Shown here: piece after piece, positions 50,616 through 59,656 of the stretch | Numbering within the stretch: position 1 is the stretch's first letter | Layout of the letters: every line of letters starts with the position of its first letter | From: Chryseobacterium oranimense | Lineage (GTDB): Bacteria > Bacteroidota > Bacteroidia > Flavobacteriales > Weeksellaceae | Direction of reading: 5' to 3' | Assembly: GCF_025244725.1 (NCBI RefSeq) | Contig: NZ_CP104203.1 | Span: 2,294,001-2,358,000 of the forward strand | Length of the DNA: 64,000 nt | Made by a program: the position numbers and the translations under genes | Notes under the pieces: generated by a model | What the model saw: the letters and a program-made list of their open reading frames with translations, nothing else | What the model was told of the DNA's origin: nothing | Databases searched by the model: none

Positions 50616-50623
50616 TAAATTTG
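50616..50623 (+). promoter_or_regulatory. -7 element of the Nudix gene, close to its start codon
   Basis: TAAATTTG ends only 4 bp before the ATG at 50628. If it is used, the mRNA would be leaderless or nearly so. Nothing else beyond the csgA promoter was recognised in 50277-50627, which is strongly AT-rich. Confidence 0.5.
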
Positions 50624-50627
50624 AAGT

Positions 50628-51257
50628 ATGGAAAGTTTTGGAAAAGATTTATTGAGGAAAATTACAAATGTAGAGCTGCCGGGGATCAATGCCCATGGAG
50701 TATTTTCACCTCCTTCCCGGCCTATATTTACCTATGATGAAGTGCTGGCAAAAAATCCGAAATTTGCAGCCGTTAATATTGTTCTCTATTTAAAAGATAA
50801 TGAATGGTATTTTCCCCTGATTCAAAGGACTATCAATGAGCACGACAGACACAGCGGGCAGATCTCTTTACCCGGCGGAAAGCGTGAGGAAATGGATAGA
50901 GACTTTGCCGAAACCGCCGTACGCGAAACCTCGGAAGAAATAGGTATAGATAAACATTATATCAGGGTGATCAGGGAAATGTCTCCTATCTATATCCCGC
51001 CAAGTAATTTTTATGTATATCCTTATATTTCGTATACCAAAAAGAATCCGCTTTTCGTTCTTCAGCAGAGTGAAGCGGTAGAAACTATAGAATTTCCTAT
51101 CACCTCTTTTCTCAGCCTTCCGGATAATCCTGAAATTATGGCACTTCCGGGTGCAGCAGGACATGAAGTGCCGGTCATTAATTTCAACGGATATATTATC
51201 TGGGGCGCTACAGCAATGATATTGAGCGAGTTTAGCCAGTTGTTGAAAAAAATGTAA
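50628..51257 (+). CDS. Nudix hydrolase, CoA-pyrophosphatase type
   Basis: 209 residues. The Nudix box is read as GGKREEMDRDFAETAVRETSEEIGI (about 83-107) with REtsEE intact. The preceding RTINEHDRHSGQISLPGG resembles the extra signature of CoA pyrophosphatases (NudL). It would hydrolyse CoA or CoA esters to phosphopantetheine and adenosine 3',5'-bisphosphate. It leads a run with an acyltransferase, a lipoprotein and mpl. Confidence 0.85.
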   Translation: MESFGKDLLRKITNVELPGINAHGVFSPPSRPIFTYDEVLAKNPKFAAVNIVLYLKDNEWYFPLIQRTINEHDRHSGQISLPGGKREEMDRDFAETAVRETSEEIGIDKHYIRVIREMSPIYIPPSNFYVYPYISYTKKNPLFVLQQSEAVETIEFPITSFLSLPDNPEIMALPGAAGHEVPVINFNGYIIWGATAMILSEFSQLLKKM

Positions 51258-51262
51258 CTTTG
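51255..51262 (+). promoter_or_regulatory. -7 element of the acyltransferase gene
   Basis: TAACTTTG begins within the stop codon of the Nudix gene and lies 22 bp before the next start codon. It is an internal promoter candidate. Confidence 0.5.
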
Positions 51263-51284
51263 CACTACCGTGTTTAATTGAGAG

Positions 51285-52091
51285 ATGGCGAAGAAAAATA
51301 TTTTCACCGATGCATTCGGAACACCTTATTTTTTAAAAAGGTTTATTATTTTTATTTTAGGGGTTGTATCTTACAGAAGGTTCAACGGCTTTAATAAATT
51401 AAGGATAACCGGTACGGAACACCTTGTGGATCTTCCCGATTCCAATGTTCTTTTCGTGTCCAACCATCAGACGTATTTTGCAGACGTAGCAGCAATGTAC
51501 CATGCGTTCTGTGCGGTAAACAATGGTTATCTGAACACAATTAAAAACCCTATTTACCTGCTCAACCCAAAGATCGATTTTTACTATGTGGCAGCAGAAG
51601 AAACCATGAATAAAGGAATTCTTCCGAAGATTTTCAAGATTGCCGGTGCTGTAACGGTAAAAAGAACATGGAGGTCAGAAGGTAGAAACGTCAACAGAAT
51701 GGTAGATCTTACTGAAGTTGACAATATTATGAAAGCTTTGGACAATGGCTGGGTAGCAACCTTCCCTCAGGGTACTACATCTGCTTTTGCTCAAGGAAGA
51801 AGAGGCACAGCCAAACTTGTTAAAAATCAGCGCCCGATCGTGATCCCTATCAAGATCAACGGTTTTAGAAGGGCATTTGATAAAAAAGGCCTCCGTGTAA
51901 AGGTTACGGGCGTAAAACCTACCATGGAGTTCAAGGCACCTCTTGATATAGATTACGACAATGAAAAAGCGCCTGAAATTTTATTGAAAATCATGACTGC
52001 CATAGAGCAGACAGAAGATTTCAATGTACTGCACAATTATGATGAAGAACTTAAAGCTAAAAAATTAGAACAAAAGGATTCAAATAATTAA
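51285..52091 (+). CDS. 1-acyl-sn-glycerol-3-phosphate acyltransferase-like protein (PlsC family)
   Basis: 268 residues. The acyltransferase motif reads SNHQTYFAD, a His-x5-Asp spacing instead of the usual His-x4-Asp. The second motif is FPQGTTS in place of FPEGTRS. Both variants resemble forms I know from other Bacteroidota. A hydrophobic segment lies near the N-terminus (about 15-27). It probably makes phosphatidic acid or acylates another lipid. The next gene starts 16 bp after its stop. Confidence 0.82.
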   Translation: MAKKNIFTDAFGTPYFLKRFIIFILGVVSYRRFNGFNKLRITGTEHLVDLPDSNVLFVSNHQTYFADVAAMYHAFCAVNNGYLNTIKNPIYLLNPKIDFYYVAAEETMNKGILPKIFKIAGAVTVKRTWRSEGRNVNRMVDLTEVDNIMKALDNGWVATFPQGTTSAFAQGRRGTAKLVKNQRPIVIPIKINGFRRAFDKKGLRVKVTGVKPTMEFKAPLDIDYDNEKAPEILLKIMTAIEQTEDFNVLHNYDEELKAKKLEQKDSNN

Positions 52092-52107
52092 AGTAAGTAG
52101 AAAAATT

Positions 52108-52548
52108 ATGAACAAAATATTAGGGATCTTATTCGCGGTCATAGTATTAGTTTCGTGTAACAGCCAGAAAGTATATTCAGATTTCGATATAAGCTATTCC
52201 AGAAGCGGAGGCTATGCTCCTATGTATGAGAATTTACTCATCAAAGGTAATACTGCCCATTATTCTTTTGACCAAGGGGGAAAAAAGTATAAGCAGGACT
52301 TTAAAGTTTCTGATGAAGATTTAAAGAAACTGGATCAGACCCTTTCCCAGAACAACTTCAGAAGAATACAGGAAGATCACAAAAAGCTGTATGATCAAGT
52401 GACCACTTCCATCAATGTAAAAAAAGGCCCGAACGAAGGCAGCAAGTCTGATGCCAGTACGATCATGCCTAATTTTACAACGAACTGGAACAACATTCTG
52501 AATGCTTTTCAGGAGATCATTAATAACAATGTAAAAAAAAGTAAATAA
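52108..52548 (+). CDS. Small lipoprotein of unknown function
   Basis: 146 residues. Lipobox LVSC (Cys at 17). The mature part is polar, beta-rich in the first half (YSRSGGYAPMYENLLIKGNTAHYSF) and helical in the second, with KKLDQTLSQNNFRRIQEDH. No named family is recognised. It sits 16 bp after the acyltransferase and 2 bp before mpl, so it is very likely co-transcribed with the cell-wall recycling gene. Confidence 0.7.
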   Translation: MNKILGILFAVIVLVSCNSQKVYSDFDISYSRSGGYAPMYENLLIKGNTAHYSFDQGGKKYKQDFKVSDEDLKKLDQTLSQNNFRRIQEDHKKLYDQVTTSINVKKGPNEGSKSDASTIMPNFTTNWNNILNAFQEIINNNVKKSK

Positions 52549-52550
52549 AG

Positions 52551-53888
52551 TTGAAAACCCACTTCATTGCTATCGGCGGAAGCGCCATGCATAATCTTGC
52601 TATTGCATTAAAGGATAAAGGATATCAGGTAACAGGTTCGGATGATGCTATTTTTGAACCGTCACGATCCAGGCTGGAAAAGAAAGGAATTCTGCCTCAG
52701 GAAATGGGCTGGTTCCCGGAAAAAATAACTTCGGATATAGATGCCGTGATCCTTGGTATGCATGCCCATCAGGATAATCCTGAGCTGGCAAAGGCAAAAG
52801 AGCTGGGTTTAAAAATTTATTCATATCCTGAATTCCTTTACGAGCAGTCGAAAAACAAAACAAGAGTGGTTATTGCCGGATCGCACGGTAAAACAACCAT
52901 TACTTCCATGATTCTTCACGTGCTGAACTTTCATCAGAAAGATGTAGATTTTATGGTAGGGGCTCAGCTTGAAGGTTTTGACTGTATGGTAAAACTAACA
53001 CAGGAAAACGATTTTATGGTGCTGGAGGGTGATGAATACCTTTCCTCTCCTATTGACCTTCGTTCCAAATTTCTTCTTTACCAGCCGAATATTGCTTTAA
53101 TGAGCGGTATTGCATGGGATCATATCAATGTATTCAAAACGTTCGATGATTATATAGATCAGTTCAGAAAATTCGTTGCGAGCATTACCCCGGGTGGTGT
53201 TCTGGTATACAATGAGGAGGATCCAGAAGTGGTAAAAGTAGTGGAAGCCGCTGAGAATTATTTCAGAAAAATTCCTTACAAAACTCCTGAATATGAGATC
53301 AGCAACGGAAAAGTATATCTGAAAACTGAAATGGGCGATGTTCCGCTTTCTGTTTTCGGGTCTCACAACCTGCTGAACATGGAAGGGGCAAGACATATCT
53401 GCCGTCAGCTGGGTATTATGGATGAAGATTTCTATGAAGCTATTATGAGCTTTAAAGGAGCTTCAAAACGTCTTGAAAAAGTAGAAAGACAGGATCAGGG
53501 CGTTTTATACAAAGATTTTGCCCATGCGCCAAGTAAAGTAAAAGCAACCGTAAAAGCGTTCTGTGAACAGTTTAAAAAGGAAAAAAAATATGGTTTCCTT
53601 GAGCTTCACACTTATTCAAGCTTAAATCCTGTTTTTCTGGAACAGTATGACCATGCTATGGACGGTTTGGATGAAGCTGTTGTTTTCTATTCTGAAGATG
53701 CATTAAAGATCAAAAGAATGGAACCTATTTCTCCCGAATTCATCAAAGAGAAGTTTAAAAATGATACTTTGAGAGTATTCACAAATGCTGAAGACCTGCA
53801 TGCGTATTGGGAAACTTTGGATAAAACAAACGGCGTTTTCCTTATGATGAGCTCCGGTAATTTCGGAGGTTTGGATCTAAGTAAATAA
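52551..53888 (+). CDS. mpl: Mpl, UDP-N-acetylmuramate:tripeptide ligase (murein recycling)
   Basis: 445 residues. It rejoins recovered L-Ala-gamma-D-Glu-meso-DAP to UDP-MurNAc. Mur-ligase motifs are the N-terminal IAIGGSAMHNLAIALKDKG, ATP loop GSHGKTTITS (about 109-118), LEGDEYLSSPIDLRSKF and DFAHAPSKVKATV. The start codon is TTG, 2 bp after the upstream lipoprotein stop; no ATG in frame gives the complete N-terminal fold. The sequence LEGDEY and the length separate it from MurC. Confidence 0.92.
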   Translation: MKTHFIAIGGSAMHNLAIALKDKGYQVTGSDDAIFEPSRSRLEKKGILPQEMGWFPEKITSDIDAVILGMHAHQDNPELAKAKELGLKIYSYPEFLYEQSKNKTRVVIAGSHGKTTITSMILHVLNFHQKDVDFMVGAQLEGFDCMVKLTQENDFMVLEGDEYLSSPIDLRSKFLLYQPNIALMSGIAWDHINVFKTFDDYIDQFRKFVASITPGGVLVYNEEDPEVVKVVEAAENYFRKIPYKTPEYEISNGKVYLKTEMGDVPLSVFGSHNLLNMEGARHICRQLGIMDEDFYEAIMSFKGASKRLEKVERQDQGVLYKDFAHAPSKVKATVKAFCEQFKKEKKYGFLELHTYSSLNPVFLEQYDHAMDGLDEAVVFYSEDALKIKRMEPISPEFIKEKFKNDTLRVFTNAEDLHAYWETLDKTNGVFLMMSSGNFGGLDLSK

Positions 53889-53911
53889 ATTATTATTTTC
53901 TATATAAAAAT

Positions 53912-53937
53912 AAATCCTTTCATGTGTGAAAGGATTT
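53912..53937. terminator. Bidirectional terminator
   Basis: An 11-bp stem AAATCCTTTCA/TGAAAGGATTT with loop TGTG lies between the convergent mpl and nitronate monooxygenase genes. Confidence 0.85.
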
Positions 53938-53966
53938 TATTGTTTATAAAACACTTTAGAATAGCC

Positions 53967-55031
53967 TTAAGACCCTGCTTCAGCTGCAGAAATAAGCCTT
54001 GTCAAAATGTTTTCTGTAGAAAGCATACTGTAATCATGAACAGACTGCCCTGCCCAGATGCTTACAAAATCTGAATTGCTGAACGTTTTTGAAACCCTTC
54101 TCAGCTCATTGGTCAGTTTATTCTGATAAGGATATGGCATGATATAGCCGGAATCTTCGATGCTTTCTATGAATTTATTTTTTATCCCTCTTGCATACCG
54201 TCCCGAAAAACTTTTTGTCAGAACAATATCTTTTCCCGTTACGTTTTTCAACTTCTCTTTTTCAAAAGGCTGTAAAGCGCTTTCCTGCGATGCCAATAAC
54301 ATGCTTCCTACCTGAAAGCCCTGCGCACCCAGCTCTTTTGCCGCTCTTAAAGTTTTCCCGTTATACATTCCCCCTGCATAGATCAAAGGGACTTTTATAT
54401 GATCATAAACTTGGGAAAGCAAGGAAATTCCACCGATTTCCGGAATATGATCTGCTTCAAATGTCCCTCTGTGCCCTCCGGCTTCAATTCCCTGCACACA
54501 AATAATATCAATCCCGGATTTTTCCAGAACTAATGCTTCTTGCAGTGAAGTACAGGTTCCGATAAGCGTTACTCCGTTTTCTTTCAGCCTTTCAATGCTT
54601 TTCTCATCCAGGTTCCCGAAAGTAAAGCTTAATACTTTGCAGCCTTCTTCAATAACAGCCTCTACCTGATCATGGTAACTGTTCAATTTAATCTCTTCGA
54701 GATCCGGAAGCTTTACTTCTATATGATTTTCCTTTGCCAGATCGGTGATAAACTGCTTCGTTTTAATAAATTTTTCTCTCAGAGATTCGGTAAGCTCAGG
54801 AATATCGTGAACAAAAATATTAACCGCAAAAGACTGGTCTGTGAGCTTTCTGGTCTCTCTGATCAGTTCAGCAGATTTGTCAGCAGAAAGATCAGCCAGG
54901 GCCAATGATCCAAGACATCCTGCTTTTGCAACTGCTACAGCCATTTGGGGAGTACTTACTCCAAACATCGGAGCCTGAATAATGGGATATTTTATCTCTA
55001 AAATTTTACTGATGGAGTCCGGCCAAAACAT
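53967..55031 (-). CDS. Nitronate monooxygenase-family FMN oxidoreductase
   Basis: 354 residues, TIM barrel. YPIIQAPMFGVSTPQMAVAVAKAG at the N-terminus, GIDIICVQGIEAGGHRG, and the phosphate-binding VPLIYAGGMYNGKTLRAAKELGAQGFQVGSMLL are the family signatures. It oxidises nitronates (for example from 3-nitropropionate) or acts as a related NAD(P)H-quinone reductase; the sequence does not decide between them. A 192-bp AT-rich gap without recognised elements separates it from the aldo/keto reductase. Confidence 0.88.
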   Translation of the reverse strand: MFWPDSISKILEIKYPIIQAPMFGVSTPQMAVAVAKAGCLGSLALADLSADKSAELIRETRKLTDQSFAVNIFVHDIPELTESLREKFIKTKQFITDLAKENHIEVKLPDLEEIKLNSYHDQVEAVIEEGCKVLSFTFGNLDEKSIERLKENGVTLIGTCTSLQEALVLEKSGIDIICVQGIEAGGHRGTFEADHIPEIGGISLLSQVYDHIKVPLIYAGGMYNGKTLRAAKELGAQGFQVGSMLLASQESALQPFEKEKLKNVTGKDIVLTKSFSGRYARGIKNKFIESIEDSGYIMPYPYQNKLTNELRRVSKTFSNSDFVSIWAGQSVHDYSMLSTENILTRLISAAEAGS

Positions 55032-55223
55032 AAGAATAATTTTATCTAAAATTTACAAAATCTAACGACAGCTTTAGGTTTTTAAGACATGATATTGCTC
55101 ACAATATTCAGCAGTTATGTTTTTTTAATTGAAAATCCCACAAATTAAACTGATTCGGCAGATGATTATATTAAAAATCCGTGTTATCTGTTTGATCTGT
55201 GGGAAAATAGATGAAATTCTCTA

Positions 55224-56099
55224 TTAAATATCTGCTACAGATTTCAGCATCTTTTGCTCCCATTCAGGATCTTTAGGATCGAAGAAGAGTCTTTTTCCTG
55301 TATCCAGTGATCGGACAATATTCATTTCATCTTCAGTCAGTTCAAAATCGAAAACATTAAAGTTCTCTTCAATTCTGGAAGGGGTTACGGATTTAGGGAT
55401 TACAACAAATCCTTCCTGAAGGTGCCATCTCAAAATCACTTGAGCTACTGTTTTATTGTATTTTTCTGCAATCGATTTCAGCTGGGAATTGTTCAGAAGA
55501 TCTGCATTTCCGTTTCCAAGCGGGCTCCAAGGCTGTGTTATGATATTATTTTCCCTGTCATATACCTGAAGCTCTTTCTGCTGAAAAACCGGGTGAAGCT
55601 CAATCTGATTGATCACAGGAAGAACCGTTGAATTGGCTTTCAGCTCTTCTAATTTCTCAACTGTAAAGTTACATACCCCAATAGCTTTAATTTTCCCTTC
55701 GTGATAAAGCTCTTCCAGTGTTTTCCAGGCTCCCAGAAAATCTCCGAAAGGCCAGTGAAGAAGATACATATCCAGGTAATCCATCTGTAATCTGTCCAAA
55801 GTTCTCTGGAATGCACTTTTTGCTTTTTCGTAGCTGTGATCCTGAACCCAGATTTTTGAGGTAATAAATAGCTCGTCTCTGCTTACACCACTATCTTTTA
55901 CAGCCTGCCCTACTGCAGTTTCGTTTAAATAAATAGCTGCCGTATCAATCATTCTGTATCCTGTATGAATGGCTTTTACCACTGCTTTTTTACATTCGTC
56001 CAGGTTTTCCATCTGCCATACTCCAAAGCCTAAAGCAGGGATATCCACTCCGTTATTTAATGTTACTACAGGCTGTCCTGTGTATGTTTTCTTTTGCAT
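55224..56099 (-). CDS. Aldo/keto reductase (AKR5-like)
   Basis: 291 residues, NADPH-dependent barrel. GYRMIDTAAIYLNETAVGQAV holds the catalytic Asp and Tyr, SKIWVQDHSYEKA the Lys, and YLLHWPFG the His. C-terminal VVIPKSVTPSRIEENFNVFDFELTEDEM is the cofactor-binding region. It reduces aldehydes or ketones such as 2,5-diketogluconate or methylglyoxal; the true substrate is unknown. It is a single-gene unit. Confidence 0.93.
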   Translation of the reverse strand: MQKKTYTGQPVVTLNNGVDIPALGFGVWQMENLDECKKAVVKAIHTGYRMIDTAAIYLNETAVGQAVKDSGVSRDELFITSKIWVQDHSYEKAKSAFQRTLDRLQMDYLDMYLLHWPFGDFLGAWKTLEELYHEGKIKAIGVCNFTVEKLEELKANSTVLPVINQIELHPVFQQKELQVYDRENNIITQPWSPLGNGNADLLNNSQLKSIAEKYNKTVAQVILRWHLQEGFVVIPKSVTPSRIEENFNVFDFELTEDEMNIVRSLDTGKRLFFDPKDPEWEQKMLKSVADI

Positions 56100-56268
56100 T
56101 ATTCTTTAATTTAATTTTTTAATATGAATCTAAGCCTAACAAATTTGCGATAAAAATCGGAAATTCTGCTTACCAATTTTACAGTTTTTTCATCTATTTT
56201 AACTATCAGAGTTTGCTGCCGGAAGCTTCTGCTAATTTAAATAATAAGGAGACATCTCTTATTTTCCT

Positions 56269-56276
56269 TATTTTTG
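56269..56276 (+). promoter_or_regulatory. -7 element upstream of the GNAT pair
   Basis: TATTTTTG lies 15 bp before the first GNAT start codon and fits the TAnnTTTG consensus. No clear -33 element. Confidence 0.45.
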
Positions 56277-56291
56277 TGAGAAACCAAAATA

Positions 56292-56726
56292 ATGTTACAT
56301 CAAGTTAGGCTGGCAAAAACCGAAGATTATCCCAAAATCATGGAAATCTGGGAATCTGCCGTTAAAGCAACCCATGATTTTCTTGCTGAAGAAGATTTTA
56401 ATTATTTTAAAGAAGCCATTCCAGGAGATTATCTCCCGCAACTTGATGTTTATCTGATTTCGGAAGGTGGTGAAGCAAAAGGTTTTGCTTCTGTAGCCGG
56501 GGATACTCTGGAAATGCTATTTATTCATGATGATGCCAGGGGAAAAGGTTACGGTAAAAAGCTGTATGAATGGATGAAGGAAACCACAGGTCTCACTAAA
56601 GTAGATGTGAATGAACAAAATCCTCAGGCCATCGGTTTTTATGAAAAGATGGGCTTTAAAAGAGTCGGGAGATCGGAAAAAGATGGCTCAGGGAAAAATT
56701 ATCCGTTGATCCATATGAGTTTATAA
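56292..56726 (+). CDS. GNAT N-acetyltransferase (first of pair)
   Basis: 144 residues. Acetyl-CoA loop FIHDDARGKGYGKKLYEWM (R-x-x-G-x-G form) and the C-terminal VNEQNPQAIGFYEKMGFKRVGRS motif are canonical. It resembles the YjaB-type small GNATs. The stop codon abuts the next gene start (TAA immediately followed by ATG), so the two GNATs form one unit. Substrate unknown. Confidence 0.88.
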   Translation: MLHQVRLAKTEDYPKIMEIWESAVKATHDFLAEEDFNYFKEAIPGDYLPQLDVYLISEGGEAKGFASVAGDTLEMLFIHDDARGKGYGKKLYEWMKETTGLTKVDVNEQNPQAIGFYEKMGFKRVGRSEKDGSGKNYPLIHMSL

Positions 56727-57194
56727 ATGGAAAATTTTGTTTTTAATGAGATCACTTCAGTAGCAGATATTCCGTATGAATTACTGCTGCTTGCCGACGA
56801 AACTGTGGAAGCGATCAACAGATATATTTTTGATTCTTCTATTTATGTTTTAAACGATGGCTTTCAGGATATTGCTGTAATGGCACTGCATCCGAACAGC
56901 ACAGAAGAACTGGAAATTAAGAATATCGCAGTTATTGAAAGCTGCAGAAGCCGGGGAATCGGCAGTATTCTGATAGATAAGGTAAAAGAAATAGCCCGGA
57001 AGAACGGATATACAACCTTAACTGTAGGAACTTCGGACACGGGTTTCCAGCAGATTAAATTCTACGAAAAGAACGGTTTTATAAAAAAGGGAACACGTAA
57101 AGATTTCTTTACAGACCATTACCCATTCCCTATTTATGAAAACGGATTACAGATGCGCGACATGGTTGTTCTTGCCCATAACCTTTCTGAATAA
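56727..57194 (+). CDS. GNAT N-acetyltransferase (second of pair)
   Basis: 155 residues. Acetyl-CoA loop IAVIESCRSRGIGSILIDKV and the end QQIKFYEKNGFIKKGTRKDFF are typical. It is not closely similar to the first GNAT, so probably not a recent duplicate. Its last 48 bp overlap the 3' end of the convergent LysR gene. Substrate unknown. Confidence 0.87.
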   Translation: MENFVFNEITSVADIPYELLLLADETVEAINRYIFDSSIYVLNDGFQDIAVMALHPNSTEELEIKNIAVIESCRSRGIGSILIDKVKEIARKNGYTTLTVGTSDTGFQQIKFYEKNGFIKKGTRKDFFTDHYPFPIYENGLQMRDMVVLAHNLSE

Positions 57195-58067
57195 GCCTTT
57201 GATGTGATCAATCTCAGACTGGTAATTTGTTTTTTTTCTGCAGCCGAAATAGAGCGTATTTTCCAGTTTTTTCTCACCTTCCCAGATCATTTTAACATCT
57301 CCGCTCTCAATTTCATTCTTACACAGGAAATTAGGAATAACAGCCAGCCCGGTTCCGCCTTTCAGACAACGAATGATGGAATTTAAATTCGGGACTATAT
57401 AATTGGGACGGAAATTCGGCTTATGCCCGAAATTCATGATCCAGAACTGAAACAGATGTTCCATATCTCCTGTAGTGCCGTACCATTTTTCCTGTTTCAG
57501 CCATTCTTCGGCATGCTCTATTCCTTTGGTATCAAGTGTTTCCCGGAAACTTTCCGTATCTATATCTTTTCCGCCTACAAGAATAATCTGCTCGGAAGAA
57601 AATGCCTCATGCTCAATATTGGGAGAAACCCCTTTTTTAGGTGTAATAATCAGGTCCAGAATTCCTTTATCCAGCTGATCCAGCATTTCCGGATATTCCC
57701 CGAAGCTGATGATCAGATTGAAAGGCAAAGTAGAAACATACTGTTCCAGTGTGGTCTGAAAAGTCTCGAAACACATTCCAACACTGATGGTAGGAGTGAG
57801 TTTTTCTGTGGATTTCTGAAAGTTTTTCTCCACATCTTCCAGTCTTGCAATGGGTTCAGAAACAGCATTAAATAACACTTTCCCTCGTTCCGTAGGTATC
57901 ATTTTCCTTCCGGTTCTGTCGAATAATTTATATCCTACATATGCTTCCAGTGAACTTAAATGGAGACTCACTCCAGGTTGTGAAATGAACAGGGAATCTG
58001 CTGCTCCTGTGAGGGTTCCGGTTTTATATATCGCTTTAAAAGTGCGGTACCATTCTAAATTGACCAT
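57147..58067 (-). CDS. LysR-family transcriptional regulator
   Basis: 306 residues. The N-terminal winged helix reads YRTFKAIYKTGTLTGAADSLFISQPGVSLHLSSLEAYVGYKLFDRTGRK, followed by an effector-binding domain with an LDLIITPKKGVSP segment. The gene is convergent with, and overlaps by 48 bp, the second GNAT gene. It lies near the stress operon at 59-61.6 kb, which it could regulate, although a metallophosphoesterase gene lies between. Confidence 0.93.
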   Translation of the reverse strand: MVNLEWYRTFKAIYKTGTLTGAADSLFISQPGVSLHLSSLEAYVGYKLFDRTGRKMIPTERGKVLFNAVSEPIARLEDVEKNFQKSTEKLTPTISVGMCFETFQTTLEQYVSTLPFNLIISFGEYPEMLDQLDKGILDLIITPKKGVSPNIEHEAFSSEQIILVGGKDIDTESFRETLDTKGIEHAEEWLKQEKWYGTTGDMEHLFQFWIMNFGHKPNFRPNYIVPNLNSIIRCLKGGTGLAVIPNFLCKNEIESGDVKMIWEGEKKLENTLYFGCRKKTNYQSEIDHIKGLFRKVMGKNNHVAHL

Positions 58068-58108
58068 AACTTTAATTATAAATATTCTGATACAAAATTA
58101 CAAAATAA

Positions 58109-58861
58109 TTATAATACTGATGCTTTTTCATTTTTCAGAAAAGAAGCATAATAATCCGGAATCCCACTTTCTTCGATGGCAAGAGTTGTTTCTTCAATAG
58201 CATAAGGAATTTGAATAATCTCCGGCAGCATATGATCTTCATCCATCGTCAGAATCAGGTAGGAAGCCAGGCGGTTTTCTTCTTTGGAACGGCCTACAGA
58301 CCCACAGTTAACAGCCCAACCTTTAGTCTCAAAATATTTTTTAAATGATAAATGGGTATGCCCCATAACAACCATATCAGACTGGGATTCCTCCAGCATA
58401 TCTATAAAAGCCTTATCACTCTCAGATTCATACAAATAGATATCATTACTGGATAGACCTGAATGTACCAATTGAATATTCCATTGCCGTTTTCCTACCT
58501 TATAGTTTAATTTTAAGTGAAAAGGTAATTCTGATAAAAACGTTTTATTCTGTTCTGTAATATACTTTTTGGAGTGATCAATGGCTATAAATCTGGCTTC
58601 TGTTTCTTCGTGTGAATGTTTGGACAAAGGAACTACAGGGATATCAAAAGCAATTCTTTCGTCATGGTTTCCCATAAGACACGGAATGTTCAGATTTCTG
58701 ATCTTTTCGATCACTTCATTTCCCCAGGGTGCAAAATCTACCAGATCACCCAGGCAGAATTTCTGCGTAATTCTTCTTTTCTCCATATCCTTAAGCACTG
58801 CATTCAATGCGGGAAGGTTTCCATGTACATCACTAAAAATGGCAATCTGTATCATATTCAT
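58109..58861 (-). CDS. Calcineurin-like metallophosphoesterase
   Basis: 250 residues. Metal-binding motifs in order: IFSDVHGNLPAL, LGDLVDFAPWG, GNHDER, VMGHTHLSFK. All ligands are present, so a phosphodiesterase or phosphatase (YfcE/serine-threonine phosphatase-like) is expected. The substrate is unknown. A second start two codons downstream (MIQIA) is equally possible. Confidence 0.9.
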   Translation of the reverse strand: MNMIQIAIFSDVHGNLPALNAVLKDMEKRRITQKFCLGDLVDFAPWGNEVIEKIRNLNIPCLMGNHDERIAFDIPVVPLSKHSHEETEARFIAIDHSKKYITEQNKTFLSELPFHLKLNYKVGKRQWNIQLVHSGLSSNDIYLYESESDKAFIDMLEESQSDMVVMGHTHLSFKKYFETKGWAVNCGSVGRSKEENRLASYLILTMDEDHMLPEIIQIPYAIEETTLAIEESGIPDYYASFLKNEKASVL

Positions 58862-58944
58862 TCTATTTCATAACAAAATTACAGGAGAAGTCTGATAACA
58901 GGATCAAGCGGCTGCATGATATTTAACCATAAATCAAATAATTC

Positions 58945-59015
58945 AACTATCATTATTATAATAGTTACTTATAATTTATACTATTTTTATTATACAATAT
59001 CCGGATGTAACTTTG
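58945..59015 (+). promoter_or_regulatory. Promoter and inverted repeats before the MdaB-like operon
   Basis: The -7 element TAACTTTG lies at 59008-59015, 27 bp before the start codon. Upstream, AACTAT (58945-58950), ATAGTT (58961-58966) and ACTAT (58980-58984) form overlapping inverted repeats in AT-rich DNA, the style of LysR-type sites. The nearby LysR protein is a candidate binder. Confidence 0.4.
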
Positions 59016-59041
59016 CATCATAAAATTTAAACAATCATAAA

Positions 59042-59656
59042 ATGAAAAAAGTATTGATCATTAACGCAGGACAAAATTTCGGGCATTCCGGAGGAAAATA
59101 TAATGACACGATTGCAGAAAATACGCTTGCAGTACTTAATAAATTTGAAAATATAGAAGTAAAGACCACTCAAATTGCAGATGGCTTCGATAAGGATGAA
59201 GAAGTAAAGAAGTTTGTATGGGCAGATTTTATCATCTACCACACTCCTATCTGGTGGTTCCAGCTTCCCAACGGATTCAAGAAATATATCGATGAAGTTT
59301 TCACAGCCGGTCATGCCAAAGGAATTTATATGAGTGACGGAAGAAAAGCTGAAAATCCGGAAATCAATTATGGGACTGGAGGAATGCTGGGTGGAAGAAA
59401 ATATATGGTAACCACAAGCTGGAATGCGCCTGAAACAGCCTTTACGCTTCCCGGAGAATTCTTCAATGAAACTAGTGTAGATAATGGACCGCTATTTGGA
59501 TTCCATAGAATGAATGCTTTTGTTTCTTTGGAAAAAATGGAAAGCTTTCACTTCCACGACGTAGAGAAAAATGCCAATATAGAACGTGATATGAAACTCT
59601 ACAGAGACCACCTTGAACAGGTTTTTGAAAAAGAACTTAAACCACAATTAGCCTAA
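59042..59656 (+). CDS. NAD(P)H quinone oxidoreductase, MdaB-like
   Basis: 204 residues with a flavodoxin-like fold. VLIINAGQNFGHSGGKYN is the flavin phosphate loop. YHTPIWWFQLPNGFKKYIDEVF and GGMLGGRKYMVTTSWNAP match the MdaB/YwrO group of quinone reductases. It protects against quinone stress by two-electron reduction. It is the first gene of a plus-strand operon with an epimerase, an ABM protein and a DJ-1 protein; its stop overlaps the next start (TAATG). Confidence 0.9.
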   Translation: MKKVLIINAGQNFGHSGGKYNDTIAENTLAVLNKFENIEVKTTQIADGFDKDEEVKKFVWADFIIYHTPIWWFQLPNGFKKYIDEVFTAGHAKGIYMSDGRKAENPEINYGTGGMLGGRKYMVTTSWNAPETAFTLPGEFFNETSVDNGPLFGFHRMNAFVSLEKMESFHFHDVEKNANIERDMKLYRDHLEQVFEKELKPQLA

